This document shows, one piece after another, positions 1-8,200 of a stretch of 64,000 nucleotides of DNA. The stretch is taken from the NCBI RefSeq assembly GCF_024721995.1, contig NZ_JANQBC010000001.1, positions 868,001 to 932,000 of the forward strand, in the 5' to 3' direction. The notes beneath the pieces were generated by a model. It saw nothing but the letters and a program-made list of their open reading frames with translations. It searched no databases and had not been told where the DNA came from. The stretch's first letter is position 1. Every line of letters starts with the position of its first letter. Both the position numbers and the translations under genes were made by a program. The DNA comes from Paenibacillus radicibacter. GTDB lineage: Bacteria > Bacillota > Bacilli > Paenibacillales > NBRC-103111.

Positions 1-60
1 TTCAGTTAACAGGAGTATATCGAATTCACCCTTTATAGTCAATGTTTCCTACAATATTGA

Positions 61-549
61 CTATAATTCGTTACGATGCTCCGCAGGAGCTGCTTCTAAG
101 GAAGCCCAGTCTTCATTACTCAGCAATTCAAGCTGCGCTTCAAGTAGTGTGCGGAATCTTGTTCTGTAGATAGATGCTTGCTTCTTCAGCTCTTCCACTT
201 CCAGTGCAACCTTACGGGATTTAACTAACGACTCATTAATAATACGATCTGCATTCTTCTCTGCTTCTTTAAGTATAAGTTGCGCTTCTTTCTTCGCGTT
301 GTTCTTCACTTCGTCTGCCGCTTCTTGTGCGACAATGATCGTCTTGCTTAACGTTTCTTCTATGTTTACAAAATGGCCTAAGCGCTCTTCCATCGCTAGC
401 ACCTTATTTTGAATTTCTTTATTTTCGCGAATTAATGCTTCATAATCCTTAATAATCTGATCCAAGAATTCATTAACCTGATCTTCGTCATATCCACGAA
501 AAGATCTTGAAAACTCTTTGTTGTGAATATCTAATGGCATGATCGGCAT
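61..549 (-). CDS. divIVA: Cell-division initiation protein DivIVA
   Basis: DivIVA is a coiled-coil protein that binds negatively curved membrane at poles and septa and recruits partners for division-site choice and chromosome anchoring. The N-terminal lipid-binding domain is seen at residues 4-40 (PLDIHNKEFSRSFRGYDEDQ), followed by a long charged coiled coil to about residue 135 and a short tail. At 162 aa it has normal family length. The start is supported by a GGGGG site 7 nt upstream. It is the last gene of the pgeF-yggS-sepF-ylmG-ylmH-divIVA run, as in Bacillus. The usual downstream neighbour, ileS, would lie beyond the window. Confidence 0.95.
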   Translation of the reverse strand: MPIMPLDIHNKEFSRSFRGYDEDQVNEFLDQIIKDYEALIRENKEIQNKVLAMEERLGHFVNIEETLSKTIIVAQEAADEVKNNAKKEAQLILKEAEKNADRIINESLVKSRKVALEVEELKKQASIYRTRFRTLLEAQLELLSNEDWASLEAAPAEHRNEL

Positions 550-597
550 TGCTGCACCCCCTGATAAATAAAAAGAAACAAAACGATTAACACTAAT

Positions 598-605
598 TTC
601 GACAA
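598..605 (-). promoter_or_regulatory. Candidate Spo0A box upstream of divIVA
   Basis: On the minus strand this reads TTGTCGAA, a full match to the Spo0A box core. It sits about 50 nt upstream of the divIVA start, in the gap after ylmH. I cannot point to a convincing -35/-10 pair beside it. An 8-bp match is expected about twice by chance in 64 kb, so this is only a candidate. Confidence 0.3.
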
Positions 606-640
606 AAAGAAGAAAAATCCTTCATGAATTGACTAGTTCT

Positions 641-1423
641 TCAGGCATATTTTCCTATTTTCACACGCAATCTACCTTTTTTTGTAAGACCCTCTACTTC
701 AAGCACTTTAAAGCGTCCGAACCCTTGTAGCGAGACAACATCGCCTTCTCTGAGCTCTTTGCTTGGACTTAGTTCCGGCTTCCAATTAACACGACACTTA
801 CCTGCTTGTATCGGTTGTACGATCTTAGCACGAGATAGTCGCCATGCATCACTTAGAATGCCATCAAGGCGCATCGATGCGACTGAGAAACTCATTTCCT
901 CAAAGTTCTGCTTCGCTACCTCTAGCTTGTCTATCGACAAAATCTCCGTCTGGACATGCACCCGATGGACTTGGGACAACTGCATATGCATGAATGCAAT
1001 AGCTTCCGAAGCAATTACGATATGCGCTTCATTCACATGTACATGGATATCGCCAACTTTATCTCGTTTCATTCCAACGTTCAAGACTGCTCCCATAAAG
1101 TCGCCATGCTCAAGGGAAATAAATTTGCTATCATCCGATCGAATGTGCAGCACTTCCAGTCCGAAATCTTCATCGGATAAATCACGGTAAGTAGGACCAA
1201 TAATTGCACGCTTCCGCTCTGCACTTAAGTTACCTCCGTCAAATATACAGTGTGCATCCAGTTCGCGATTCACGAGTGAAGTCACAATAAAAGCTTGACG
1301 AGGATCCAGAAAATCGGTCCTCGTCACCGCATGATTGTGTGCTGCACGTTCTACCCATTCCATCGCACGATCCACAAAGTGGCGCTCATCGGGGTGAAAA
1401 TGTGCATAAAAGTCTTTATTCAT
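641..1423 (-). CDS. ylmH: S4-domain RNA-binding protein YlmH
   Basis: YlmH-family RNA-binding protein. The C-terminal S4 domain (about residues 180-250) is visible as the segment with SLSRAKI-like and REGDVVSLQGFGRF motifs. The N-terminal part carries the YlmH-specific region (RFVDRAMEWVERA, QAFIVTSLVNREL). Related proteins act in rescue of stalled 50S-peptidyl-tRNA complexes, and the gene sits in the division cluster of most Firmicutes. The frame is open to an ATG at 1429, but the ATG at 1423 has better spacing (6 nt) from GGTGA, giving 260 aa. It lies between ylmG and divIVA. Confidence 0.9.
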   Translation of the reverse strand: MNKDFYAHFHPDERHFVDRAMEWVERAAHNHAVTRTDFLDPRQAFIVTSLVNRELDAHCIFDGGNLSAERKRAIIGPTYRDLSDEDFGLEVLHIRSDDSKFISLEHGDFMGAVLNVGMKRDKVGDIHVHVNEAHIVIASEAIAFMHMQLSQVHRVHVQTEILSIDKLEVAKQNFEEMSFSVASMRLDGILSDAWRLSRAKIVQPIQAGKCRVNWKPELSPSKELREGDVVSLQGFGRFKVLEVEGLTKKGRLRVKIGKYA

Positions 1424-1436
1424 AATCATTCACCAA

Positions 1437-1706
1437 CTAAAAGAAGAATAACTGAATGACGTATTTAACACCTTGCTGCAAGAAAATGAGTGCAAACAAA
1501 GCTACGATTGGCGAGAAGTCAATCGGACCTAGTGGCGGTACAAACCGACGGAATGGCGTCAAATATGGCTCAACTATCCTAGCAAGAAAAGCACCAAAAG
1601 AACTCTCACGAGCATTCGGGAACCAACTAAGTAAGATGTAACCGATAATCATATAGCGATACACTAAAAATAGATTGTCGATAATGTTAAAAATGTTAGT
1701 AGACAC
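1437..1706 (-). CDS. ylmG: YggT-family membrane protein YlmG
   Basis: Small integral membrane protein of the YggT/YlmG family, linked to cell division and, in plastids, nucleoid distribution. Its 89 aa hold two hydrophobic segments (about residues 15-32 and 65-85) flanking the conserved NARESSFGAFLARIVEPYLTPFRRF-like core, including EPYLTPFRR. The start is GTG with AGGTGA 4 nt upstream. It lies 29 nt after sepF and 13 nt before ylmH, so the genes are probably cotranscribed. Confidence 0.9.
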   Translation of the reverse strand: MSTNIFNIIDNLFLVYRYMIIGYILLSWFPNARESSFGAFLARIVEPYLTPFRRFVPPLGPIDFSPIVALFALIFLQQGVKYVIQLFFF

Positions 1707-1735
1707 GAACTCACCTGCCTTATTTCTTATATTGT

Positions 1736-2197
1736 CTAGTTCTCATACATGATGTCCGAAATAGAGCCTTGAATCTCCATGGAGTCAGGCGTACATAAGT
1801 AAATGCCCGGACCTAGCTTAGAGATCGAACCGTTTAAAGCATACACAGTACCACTCAAAAAATCAACTATACGCAGTGCAACTTCCGAACGAATACGCTG
1901 TAAATTCACAACAACCGCGCGGCGATTGCGAAGATGGTCTGCCAATTCCTGTGCATCTTCAAAGGAACGAGGTTCATAGAGCATCACACGCGAATTTTTC
2001 TGAGAATGGATTGGAACGATATTATTTTTGGGACGTGGACGCGGCTCAGTAGCTACAAATTCCATTTCCTCTTCTTCATGCTGCTGATTCGGTTGTTGGA
2101 ACTTGTCCATCTCACGTTCTCTCGTTTTGTCATACTCCACATCTTGCTCTTCTTCTTGCAGTCCGATGTAGTTCATGAACTTCTTAATGACTCCCAT
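1736..2197 (-). CDS. sepF: FtsZ-tethering protein SepF
   Basis: SepF bundles FtsZ polymers and anchors the Z ring to the membrane beside FtsA. The first 12 residues (MGVIKKFMNYIG) form the expected amphipathic membrane helix. Residues 20-65 are an acidic, Gln/Glu/Pro-rich linker. Residues 70-150 are the SepF core, with VMLYEPRSFEDAQ and LDFLSGTVYAL-like motifs. Length is 153 aa. GGAGGAG precedes the ATG. The stop of yggS lies 3 nt upstream, indicating translational coupling. Confidence 0.95.
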   Translation of the reverse strand: MGVIKKFMNYIGLQEEEQDVEYDKTREREMDKFQQPNQQHEEEEMEFVATEPRPRPKNNIVPIHSQKNSRVMLYEPRSFEDAQELADHLRNRRAVVVNLQRIRSEVALRIVDFLSGTVYALNGSISKLGPGIYLCTPDSMEIQGSISDIMYEN

Positions 2198-2200
2198 CTT

Positions 2201-2893
2201 CTACTCCTCCTCCGCTGGTTTCACAATTATGGAGCCCAGTCTTACAAAGGTTGCACCTTCCTCAACTGCCACTTCATAGTCATTAGACATTCCCATTGAT
2301 AGATGACGAACTTCATAAGGAAAGATTTGACGTTTATTGAGCTCATCGCGTAATTCGCGCAAACCTCCAAAGACAGGTCTTGTATCCTCTGCTTCTCCTT
2401 CAAACGGAGCCATCGTCATCAAACCCTCAATTTGAAGGTGTGGGAGTGACTTGATCTGTTCAGCAAAATCATACAATTGTTCAGGTGGTAAGCCATACTT
2501 AGACTGCTCGCCAGATACATTCACTTGAATCAAACAGCGCTGTACAATTCCAAGCTTCTCGGCAGCTTTGTTCAATTCTGTTGCTAAAGATATTCGATCT
2601 AAAGAATGAATATAAGCAAATTTGCCAATAACATCCTTTACTTTATTAGTCTGCAAGTGACCGATAAAATGCCACTGCCCTTGATTCCCTAATTGTTCCC
2701 ACTTCGCTTTCGCATCTTGCCAGCGATTTTCACCGATATGTTTAAATCCGTGCTCAAGCACTTCTGCGGTCTCTGGGATACCAACATATTTAGTAACGGC
2801 GATTACTTCCACAGACTTGGGATCACGCCCAACTTGCTGACAAGCTTTCGCAATCGAAGCTTCCACATATTGTTTACGCTGCTGCATCGTCAT
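2201..2893 (-). CDS. ylmE: PLP homeostasis protein, YggS/PLPBP family
   Basis: Pyridoxal-phosphate-binding alanine-racemase-fold protein that buffers PLP and affects amino-acid and keto-acid balance; no catalytic reaction is established. Key features are the PLP lysine in VIAVTKYV (about K35), HFIGHLQTNK, LIQVNVSGE and the C-terminal SMGMSNDYEVAVEEGATFVRLG phosphate-binding region. The ATG at 2893 was chosen because GAGGTG lies 9 nt upstream; the earlier ATG at 2917 abuts its only SD-like sequence. This gives 230 aa. It is in the ylmD-ylmE-sepF arrangement of Bacillus. Confidence 0.92.
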   Translation of the reverse strand: MTMQQRKQYVEASIAKACQQVGRDPKSVEVIAVTKYVGIPETAEVLEHGFKHIGENRWQDAKAKWEQLGNQGQWHFIGHLQTNKVKDVIGKFAYIHSLDRISLATELNKAAEKLGIVQRCLIQVNVSGEQSKYGLPPEQLYDFAEQIKSLPHLQIEGLMTMAPFEGEAEDTRPVFGGLRELRDELNKRQIFPYEVRHLSMGMSNDYEVAVEEGATFVRLGSIIVKPAEEE

Positions 2894-2920
2894 TGCTGTC
2901 TTCACCTCACTTCTCATTCC

Positions 2921-3784
2921 TTACGACTCTTTCATCGCCATCCAAGCAACCATTCTTCCCGTTTGCCCGTGTTCTTTACGATGAGAGAAAAATAAATCTG
3001 TATGGCAGCTCGTGCATAATCCTGATACTTCGATATGACTCGACACGATTCCTGCTTTTAGCAACATCGCTTGATTGAAAAGTTTCAAGTTTAGCATATA
3101 TTTACCAATGTGTTCACTAGGTAGCAAAATATCATTTGTAGAAATACCTTGGATTTGTAAAGATTCATAATGTTGTGTCACCTGATTTGCTATTCGCTCA
3201 TCAACTTCATAACAGCAACCTCCAATGGAAGGACCAATTGCCGCTTGAATATGCTGCGGCTCAGAGCCGTAAACAGCATTCATCTTAGCTACCGTAGCTC
3301 CCGCAATATCAAGGACACTCCCTTTCCAGCCTGCATGTGACACACCGATAACGCGCTTAGACGGGTCCCAGAAAAATAACGGCACACAATCCGCATACAT
3401 CATGCAAAGTGCAATTCCAGATTCGTTCGTAATCATACCATCCGTATCTTGGATGGCTTCTTCGCGAATCGCATGACCTTTGCCTTGATTATCACTCGTT
3501 ACAACAACCACATCATTGCCATGTACTTGTTCGGCATATGTACAACGATCCAACGGAATCGATATGGCACTCGCTAACCGCTGCCGATTACACACAACAT
3601 CCTCTGGTCGATCCAATACATGCAATCCACAATTCAGTGAATCAAACGGCTTTTCACTCACACCACCAATACGAGACGTAAATCCCGCTGTTAACCTGCT
3701 GCCTTGCTTCATCCATGTGGATATCTCCAATAATGTCGGGTGCTTCTCTTGATCTACTCTTGTAAACGGTTCTCTGCTCTCCAT
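2921..3784 (-). CDS. pgeF: Purine nucleoside phosphorylase / peptidoglycan editing factor (YfiH/YlmD family)
   Basis: Member of the YfiH/LACC1 (DUF152) family, described as purine nucleoside phosphorylases and as peptidoglycan editing factors. Family signatures are TAGFTSRIGG, CTYAEQVHGNDV, the metal-ligand segment ALCMMYADCVPLFF, SHAGWKGS and CTSCHTDLFFSHRKEHGQTG near the C-terminus. The frame opens 21 codons earlier, but AAAGGAACGGGGG sits just before the ATG at 3784, giving 287 aa. It is the first gene of the pgeF-to-divIVA run, with the ylmC terminator immediately upstream. Confidence 0.9.
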   Translation of the reverse strand: MESREPFTRVDQEKHPTLLEISTWMKQGSRLTAGFTSRIGGVSEKPFDSLNCGLHVLDRPEDVVCNRQRLASAISIPLDRCTYAEQVHGNDVVVVTSDNQGKGHAIREEAIQDTDGMITNESGIALCMMYADCVPLFFWDPSKRVIGVSHAGWKGSVLDIAGATVAKMNAVYGSEPQHIQAAIGPSIGGCCYEVDERIANQVTQHYESLQIQGISTNDILLPSEHIGKYMLNLKLFNQAMLLKAGIVSSHIEVSGLCTSCHTDLFFSHRKEHGQTGRMVAWMAMKES

Positions 3785-3838
3785 GATGATCCCCCGTTCC
3801 TTTAACATGCTCCTTAATAGTGTAACACACCCGAAACA

Positions 3839-3888
3839 TAAAAACACACGCGGTTCAGGCTATCCGAGTTAGCCCCTCACGTGTGTTT
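3839..3888 (-). terminator. Terminator after ylmC
   Basis: On the minus strand the arms AAACACACG and CGTGTGTTT enclose a second stem, GGCTA/TAGCC, followed by TTA. This rho-independent-type structure separates the ylmC transcript from the pgeF-divIVA unit. Confidence 0.7.
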
Positions 3889-3896
3889 CATGTGCG

Positions 3897-4193
3897 TTAA
3901 CGATACTGCTTATTATACTCATAAGCCGTATCACCTTCTTCAACTGCTCGAAAAGAGCGACTTTCGTCAAGCTTTACGAGTACAACATCTGCCCCGATCT
4001 TCACAATATTTTTCCACGGGATAATAACGTCTGTACTGCTCCCGAACATTCCAAAAAACTTGCCTTGCGTCGGGACAATAATAGCATCAATACGACCTTG
4101 CTTGAGATCCAGCTCTAAATCACTAACTACTCCAAGCTTTTTCCCGTCGACAATGTTAATAACATCCTTCGTTTGAAAATCCGATATTTTCAC
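3897..4193 (-). CDS. ylmC: PRC-barrel protein YlmC/YmxH
   Basis: Small (98 aa) PRC-barrel-like protein of the YlmC/YmxH sporulation-associated family. The barrel covers nearly the full length: DVINIVDGKKLGVVSDLELD, then GRIDAIIVPTQGKFFGMFG, then IIPWKNIVKIGADVVLV. The biochemical role is unknown. It follows sigG as in Bacillus. The start is GTG with GGTGA upstream. An 8-bp inverted repeat (4203-4210 with 4228-4235) ends against this ribosome site and could fold over it. Confidence 0.88.
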   Translation of the reverse strand: MKISDFQTKDVINIVDGKKLGVVSDLELDLKQGRIDAIIVPTQGKFFGMFGSSTDVIIPWKNIVKIGADVVLVKLDESRSFRAVEEGDTAYEYNKQYR

Positions 4194-4253
4194 GGGAATT
4201 CACCACATATCCTTGTTTTTTTCTAGTATATGTGGGCAGTAGCCAAACATTGA

Positions 4254-5036
4254 CTACGATTTTACATGCTTTTGCATTTGTGAGATCGCAGACTTCTCCA
4301 GCCTTGAAACCTGTGCTTGGGAAATACCAATCTCATCTGCTACTTCCATCTGCGTCTTTCCGTCAAAGAAGCGCATCGATAGAATCAACTTCTCACGATC
4401 ACCTAAGCGTCGCATTGCTTCTCGTAGTGCAATTCCTTCGATCCATGTCATATCTTTGTTCCGCTCGTCCGAAATTTGATCCATCACATAGATTGGATCG
4501 CCACCATCATGATAAATCGGTTCAAACAATGAAACCGGATCTTGGATGGCATCCAGTGCGAATACGACGTCTTCTTTGGGAACATTGATTGCTTCTGATA
4601 TTTCAAAAATTGTAGGTTCACGCGAATTCATATTCGTAAGAGAATCACGTACTTGAAGTGCTTTGTATGCTATATCACGCAAAGATCGGGATACACGAAT
4701 TGGATTGTTATCACGTAAATAACGGCGAATTTCACCAATAATCATCGGTACGGCATACGTTGAAAACTTCACATTTTGCCCTAAATCGAAATTGTCTATT
4801 GCTTTCATAAGGCCTATACATCCAACTTGAAATAGATCATCAACATATTCTCCGCGATTGTTAAATCGCTGAATGACACTCAACACTAATCGAAGGTTGC
4901 CATTTACTAACTTCTCTCTTGCACCACGCTCATTCTGGGTCTGCAAGCGGGTAAATAAATCACGCATCTCAACGTTGGTTAGTACAGGTAGTTTGGCAGT
5001 ATCAACGCCACAGATCTCAACTTTATTACGGGTCAT
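4254..5036 (-). CDS. sigG: RNA polymerase sporulation sigma factor SigG
   Basis: Late forespore sigma factor. It starts MTRNKVEICGVDTAKLPVL, the conserved SigG N-terminus that binds CsfB/SpoIIAB-type inhibitors. Region 2 is seen as NLRLVLSVIQRFNNRGEYVDDLFQVGCIGLMKAIDNFDL and KFSTYAVPMIIGEIRR, region 3 as IRVSRSLRDIAYKAL, and region 4 as FFDGKTQMEVADEIGISQAQVSRLEKSA. The 22-codon extension of the open frame was rejected because GGGAGG lies upstream of this ATG, giving 260 aa. It has its own SigF-type promoter and is separated from sigE by a terminator. Confidence 0.97.
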   Translation of the reverse strand: MTRNKVEICGVDTAKLPVLTNVEMRDLFTRLQTQNERGAREKLVNGNLRLVLSVIQRFNNRGEYVDDLFQVGCIGLMKAIDNFDLGQNVKFSTYAVPMIIGEIRRYLRDNNPIRVSRSLRDIAYKALQVRDSLTNMNSREPTIFEISEAINVPKEDVVFALDAIQDPVSLFEPIYHDGGDPIYVMDQISDERNKDMTWIEGIALREAMRRLGDREKLILSMRFFDGKTQMEVADEIGISQAQVSRLEKSAISQMQKHVKS

Positions 5037-5070
5037 CGTGAATACCTCCCAAGGAGAAACATTAATGTCA

Positions 5071-5098
5071 ATTATGTCCTTGAGAGTGAATTTTATGC
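5071..5098 (-). promoter_or_regulatory. SigF/SigG-type promoter for sigG
   Basis: On the minus strand, -35 GCATA (5094-5098) is followed after 14 nt by -10 GGACATAAT (5071-5079). This fits the SigF pattern GYATA ... GGnnAnAHT. It lies between the sigE terminator and the sigG ribosome site, where Bacillus has its SigF-dependent sigG promoter. Confidence 0.75.
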
Positions 5099-5100
5099 GC

Positions 5101-5134
5101 AAAAAATGGTGGTCATTTTAACATGATCCACCAT
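5101..5134 (-). terminator. Terminator after sigE
   Basis: Minus-strand arms ATGGTGG(A)TCAT and ATGACCACCAT are followed by a T run. It would limit readthrough from spoIIGA-sigE into sigG and so keep SigG synthesis under its own promoter. Confidence 0.85.
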
Positions 5135-5176
5135 CTGTAAACGCTTTACATGGTAACTGCGCAGAATTGATGTCGC

Positions 5177-5899
5177 TTACACCATCTTATTAAATTCTTT
5201 TCGAAGACGCTTGATGATTCGTTTTTCCAATCTGGATATGTAGGATTGTGAGATACCGAGTAAATCGGCAACATCCTTCTGGGTCTTCTCTTCCCCATCC
5301 TGGAGGCCAAAGCGCAATTCCATAATAATTCGCTCACGCTCTGTCAGCTTGTCTAGCGCCTTCTGTAGTAGCTTTCGATCCACTTGCTCTTCAATATTGC
5401 GATAAATCGTATCATTCTCTGTACCGAGAACGTCGCTGAGTAGTAGTTCATTCCCATCCCAATCAATATTTAGCGGTTCGTCAAATGAAACTTCAGTACG
5501 AATCTTGGAATTTCGACGCAGATACATTAAAATCTCATTTTCAATACAACGGGAAGCATAGGTGGCAAGCTTAATCTTCTTCTCCGGATCAAACGTGTTC
5601 ACTGCCTTGATGAGACCTATAGCACCAATCGATATTAAATCTTCGATATTGATTCCTGTATTCTCAAACTTACGTGCAATGTACACAACAAGTCGTAAAT
5701 TACGTTCAATTAACATGGCTCGAATGGCACCATCACCAGTAGATAACTTATCTAGCAAGTACTCCTCTTCTTCTTTCGTAAGGGGTGGTGGTAGCGCTTC
5801 GCTGCCTCCGATGTAATAAATTTCTTCGCCTTTAATTTTCAGTACCAACAAAAGACGATAATATTGAATTTGCAGCCATAGCTTCCATTTCACGAGCAT
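5177..5899 (-). CDS. sigE: RNA polymerase sporulation sigma factor SigE (pro-SigE)
   Basis: Mother-cell sigma factor made as an inactive precursor. Residues 1-26 form the hydrophobic, membrane-bound pro-sequence ([20 protein letters not shown]). The SpoIIGA cleavage region is just before [13 protein letters not shown], at about residue 26-27. Regions 2 ([34 protein letters not shown]) and 4 ([25 protein letters not shown]) are near-canonical. The ATG at 5899 has GGGAGG 7 nt upstream, giving 240 aa; an upstream in-frame ATG lacks this. It lies 32 nt after its protease gene spoIIGA. Confidence 0.97.
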   Translation of the reverse strand: MLVKWKLWLQIQYYRLLLVLKIKGEEIYYIGGSEALPPPLTKEEEEYLLDKLSTGDGAIRAMLIERNLRLVVYIARKFENTGINIEDLISIGAIGLIKAVNTFDPEKKIKLATYASRCIENEILMYLRRNSKIRTEVSFDEPLNIDWDGNELLLSDVLGTENDTIYRNIEEQVDRKLLQKALDKLTERERIIMELRFGLQDGEEKTQKDVADLLGISQSYISRLEKRIIKRLRKEFNKMV

Positions 5900-5931
5900 G
5901 TAACTTCCTCCCAATTAGACGAATATTAGTT

Positions 5932-6855
5932 TTACAGAGCACCTCCTGCAACTAATGCAGGATGAATAATGGCTTGATAGGAACCATCTCGGCACAAGTG
6001 TCCGCTATCGAGTCCAATCAGGACTTTCGCAGACTCTGTTTGTCCATTTTCTTGTGAAATAATAACGCGATCCGGTTTAATAGCTAACATGAATTGGCTC
6101 GATCGGTTCACCCCTCGATAGGGTACAAGTCGAAGCCGATCCTGCCACTTCCACTCTTCATCACCTATCGTTGCAAGCAACTGCTCAGTCTTTGATTGTC
6201 GGATAAGCGTTACCCACTTCTCTGGCAGAATTGCCTCCCACTGCCCCACTTCCATCACCATAACTGGAAGCCTTGAAAGTGGATCATACAGCTGATTTCC
6301 CGTATCAATTAGTCCAGTACAACTCCACGTGTTACCATCGACCTCTACCGTCACTTTTGCCAAGTATGTCGTAAGCTGCTCTCTTCGCCTTTGAATTGCA
6401 AACATTTTGCGGATCAATACAAGCATCAAGATAGCCACGAGCACAATGAATAAAACTGTCATTTGAGGCGTATACATGAATCCGGTATGAGTAAACCAAA
6501 TGCCATTCATGATCTCTCCAGATGATTGCAGTGCATACTTAATACCGAAAATCCCGCCGCCAGCGACGAAATTAACGACATAGAAAAGTCCATAATGCCG
6601 CAAATAATTTGCAAGACTCTTAAATGGGAATGCAACCCAAATCATAAGAAGAGAAAATATGATTTTCACAAAAAAAGTCATCGAAAAAGAGAGTGCAGGA
6701 AAGAACATCATCACGACATATGAGGCTCCAATCGCTGACGACAGTAGTAACCTCCACCATATGACTGGCTCTTTACGAATTTTTATTGTGGTATAAAGAA
6801 TGGCTCCATCCATGAAAAAGTTGAATAAAAAAATGAGATCCAAGTAAACCGTCAC
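5932..6855 (-). CDS. spoIIGA: Sigma-E processing aspartic peptidase SpoIIGA
   Basis: Membrane-embedded aspartic protease that cleaves pro-SigE in the mother cell once the forespore signal (SpoIIR) arrives. The N-terminal half has about five hydrophobic segments (residues 5-150). The C-terminal half is the protease domain with the catalytic aspartate in GLIDTGN (about D184) and family motif WEAILPEKW. Length is 307 aa. The start is GTG with AGGAGGTGAGAGA upstream. It is first in the spoIIGA-sigE operon, with a Spo0A-type promoter upstream. Confidence 0.95.
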   Translation of the reverse strand: MTVYLDLIFLFNFFMDGAILYTTIKIRKEPVIWWRLLLSSAIGASYVVMMFFPALSFSMTFFVKIIFSLLMIWVAFPFKSLANYLRHYGLFYVVNFVAGGGIFGIKYALQSSGEIMNGIWFTHTGFMYTPQMTVLFIVLVAILMLVLIRKMFAIQRRREQLTTYLAKVTVEVDGNTWSCTGLIDTGNQLYDPLSRLPVMVMEVGQWEAILPEKWVTLIRQSKTEQLLATIGDEEWKWQDRLRLVPYRGVNRSSQFMLAIKPDRVIISQENGQTESAKVLIGLDSGHLCRDGSYQAIIHPALVAGGAL

Positions 6856-6881
6856 TCTCTCACCTCCTGAGAGATAAGAAC

Positions 6882-6948
6882 AGTATAATGAATACCCCCA
6901 TCAAAGTCTGTCTAAAATTGGGGGCAGGCGTCCACTATTTTTGTCGCA
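6882..6948 (-). promoter_or_regulatory. spoIIG promoter with Spo0A-type boxes
   Basis: Minus strand: -10 TATACT (6882-6887) and -35-like TAGACA (6909-6914) are 21 nt apart, too far for an unaided promoter and close to the 22-bp spacing known for B. subtilis spoIIG. Spo0A-box-like TGCGACAA (6941-6948; 7 of 8 to TTCGACAA) lies upstream. A weaker box, TTAGACAG, overlaps the -35. An alternative -10, CATTAT, would give 18 nt. Confidence 0.62.
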
Positions 6949-6960
6949 AAATGACATCAC

Positions 6961-6998
6961 AAAAAAAGAAGCCCTCGATACTTAATCGAGAGCTTCTT
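6961..6998 (-). terminator. Terminator after ftsZ
   Basis: Minus-strand stem GAAGCTCTCGAT / ATCGAGGGCTTC with a 5-nt loop and seven Ts. It ends the ftsA-ftsZ transcript before the spoIIG promoter. Confidence 0.9.
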
Positions 6999-7016
6999 CG
7001 TCTTATTATGAATTGA

Positions 7017-8150
7017 CTATTCTTCTGTTCTACGTGGTTGTTTACGTAAGAATGCAGGAATATCAAAATCTGTTGTTTGATGGTTATTGGAACCATGGAA
7101 AGATTGCATATTCGGTCTTTGAGTTACAGGAGGCTCATGACTTTGAACACCTGGACCTGGATTTACAGGTCTTCTCTGTCCAGGTATTGGAGCTGGCTTA
7201 TGCTCAAATCCAGTCGCGATCACCGTTACGAGAATCTCATCCTTCAAGTTGTCATTAATCACAGCACCGAAAATCATGTTTACATCCTGGTCTGAAGCAG
7301 AATGCACAATGTCTGCCGCTTCGTTAACTTCATACAAAGACAAGTTCACGCCGCCTGTGATATTCATCAATACGCCGCGAGCACCTTCAATCGAAGTTTC
7401 CAAGAGTGGAGACATGATTGCTTTCTTCGCTGCTTCTGCAGCACGGTTCTCACCTGTCGCTATACCGATACCCATTAACGCAGAGCCACGCTCTGTCATA
7501 ATCGTCTTCACATCGGCAAAGTCAAGGTTAATGAGACCTGGAGTTGCAATAAGATCAGAAATCCCTTGAACACCTTGACGAAGAACATTATCCGCTTCAC
7601 GGAATGCTTCTAGCATAGGTGTTTTCTTATCAATGATTTCAAGTAGACGATCATTCGGAATTACGATGAGCGTATCTACTTTCTCTTTGAGTGCAGCAAT
7701 ACCTTGCTCTGCTTGTAGAGAACGTTTACGTCCTTCAAATGTAAATGGTCTTGTAACAACACCAACTGTTAGCGCACCGCATTCTTTTGCAATTTCTGCA
7801 ATAACGGGAGCTGCACCAGTTCCTGTTCCGCCACCCATACCCGCAGTTACGAACACCATGTCCGCACCACGAAGTGTGTTCATAATTAATTCGCGTGACT
7901 CTTCAGCAGCTTTTTTACCTACATCCGGATTAGCGCCTGCTCCCAAACCACGAGTCAGCTTATCACCAATCTGAAGTCTATGAACAGATTTTGCTAGGTG
8001 TAGCGCTTGAGCATCCGTATTAACAGTGATAAATTCTACACCTTGAACGCCATTCTCGATCATACGGTTTACAGCATTACTACCGCCGCCGCCAACGCCG
8101 ATGACTTTAATTTGCGCGAGTTGGTCCAAATCCAGTTCAATATCAAACAT
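7017..8150 (-). CDS. ftsZ: Cell division GTPase FtsZ
   Basis: Tubulin-like GTPase that forms the Z ring at midcell and, in sporulation, near the pole. The N-terminal [17 protein letters not shown] and tubulin signature GGGTGTG (residues 106-112) bind GTP, and the T7 loop region [11 protein letters not shown] completes the catalytic site of the neighbouring subunit. A variable linker (about 315-360, Pro/Gln-rich) leads to the C-terminal conserved peptide [14 protein letters not shown], which docks FtsA and SepF. Length is 377 aa. It lies 50 nt after ftsA and ends in a strong terminator. Confidence 0.98.
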   Translation of the reverse strand: MFDIELDLDQLAQIKVIGVGGGGSNAVNRMIENGVQGVEFITVNTDAQALHLAKSVHRLQIGDKLTRGLGAGANPDVGKKAAEESRELIMNTLRGADMVFVTAGMGGGTGTGAAPVIAEIAKECGALTVGVVTRPFTFEGRKRSLQAEQGIAALKEKVDTLIVIPNDRLLEIIDKKTPMLEAFREADNVLRQGVQGISDLIATPGLINLDFADVKTIMTERGSALMGIGIATGENRAAEAAKKAIMSPLLETSIEGARGVLMNITGGVNLSLYEVNEAADIVHSASDQDVNMIFGAVINDNLKDEILVTVIATGFEHKPAPIPGQRRPVNPGPGVQSHEPPVTQRPNMQSFHGSNNHQTTDFDIPAFLRKQPRRTEE

Positions 8151-8200
8151 TAATAGTCATCCCCTTATTTCACATTCGCTTATCCATCGGTTGCGGATTA

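Noticed and set aside
1-60. Possible T-box leader for ileS downstream of divIVA.
   Set aside because: The 60 bases available show no T-box core or specifier structure.
759-1190. Long plus-strand open frames opposite ylmH, and similar ones such as 36555-36929 opposite oppA.
   Set aside because: They are antisense shadows of well-recognised genes, without ribosome sites or recognisable domains.
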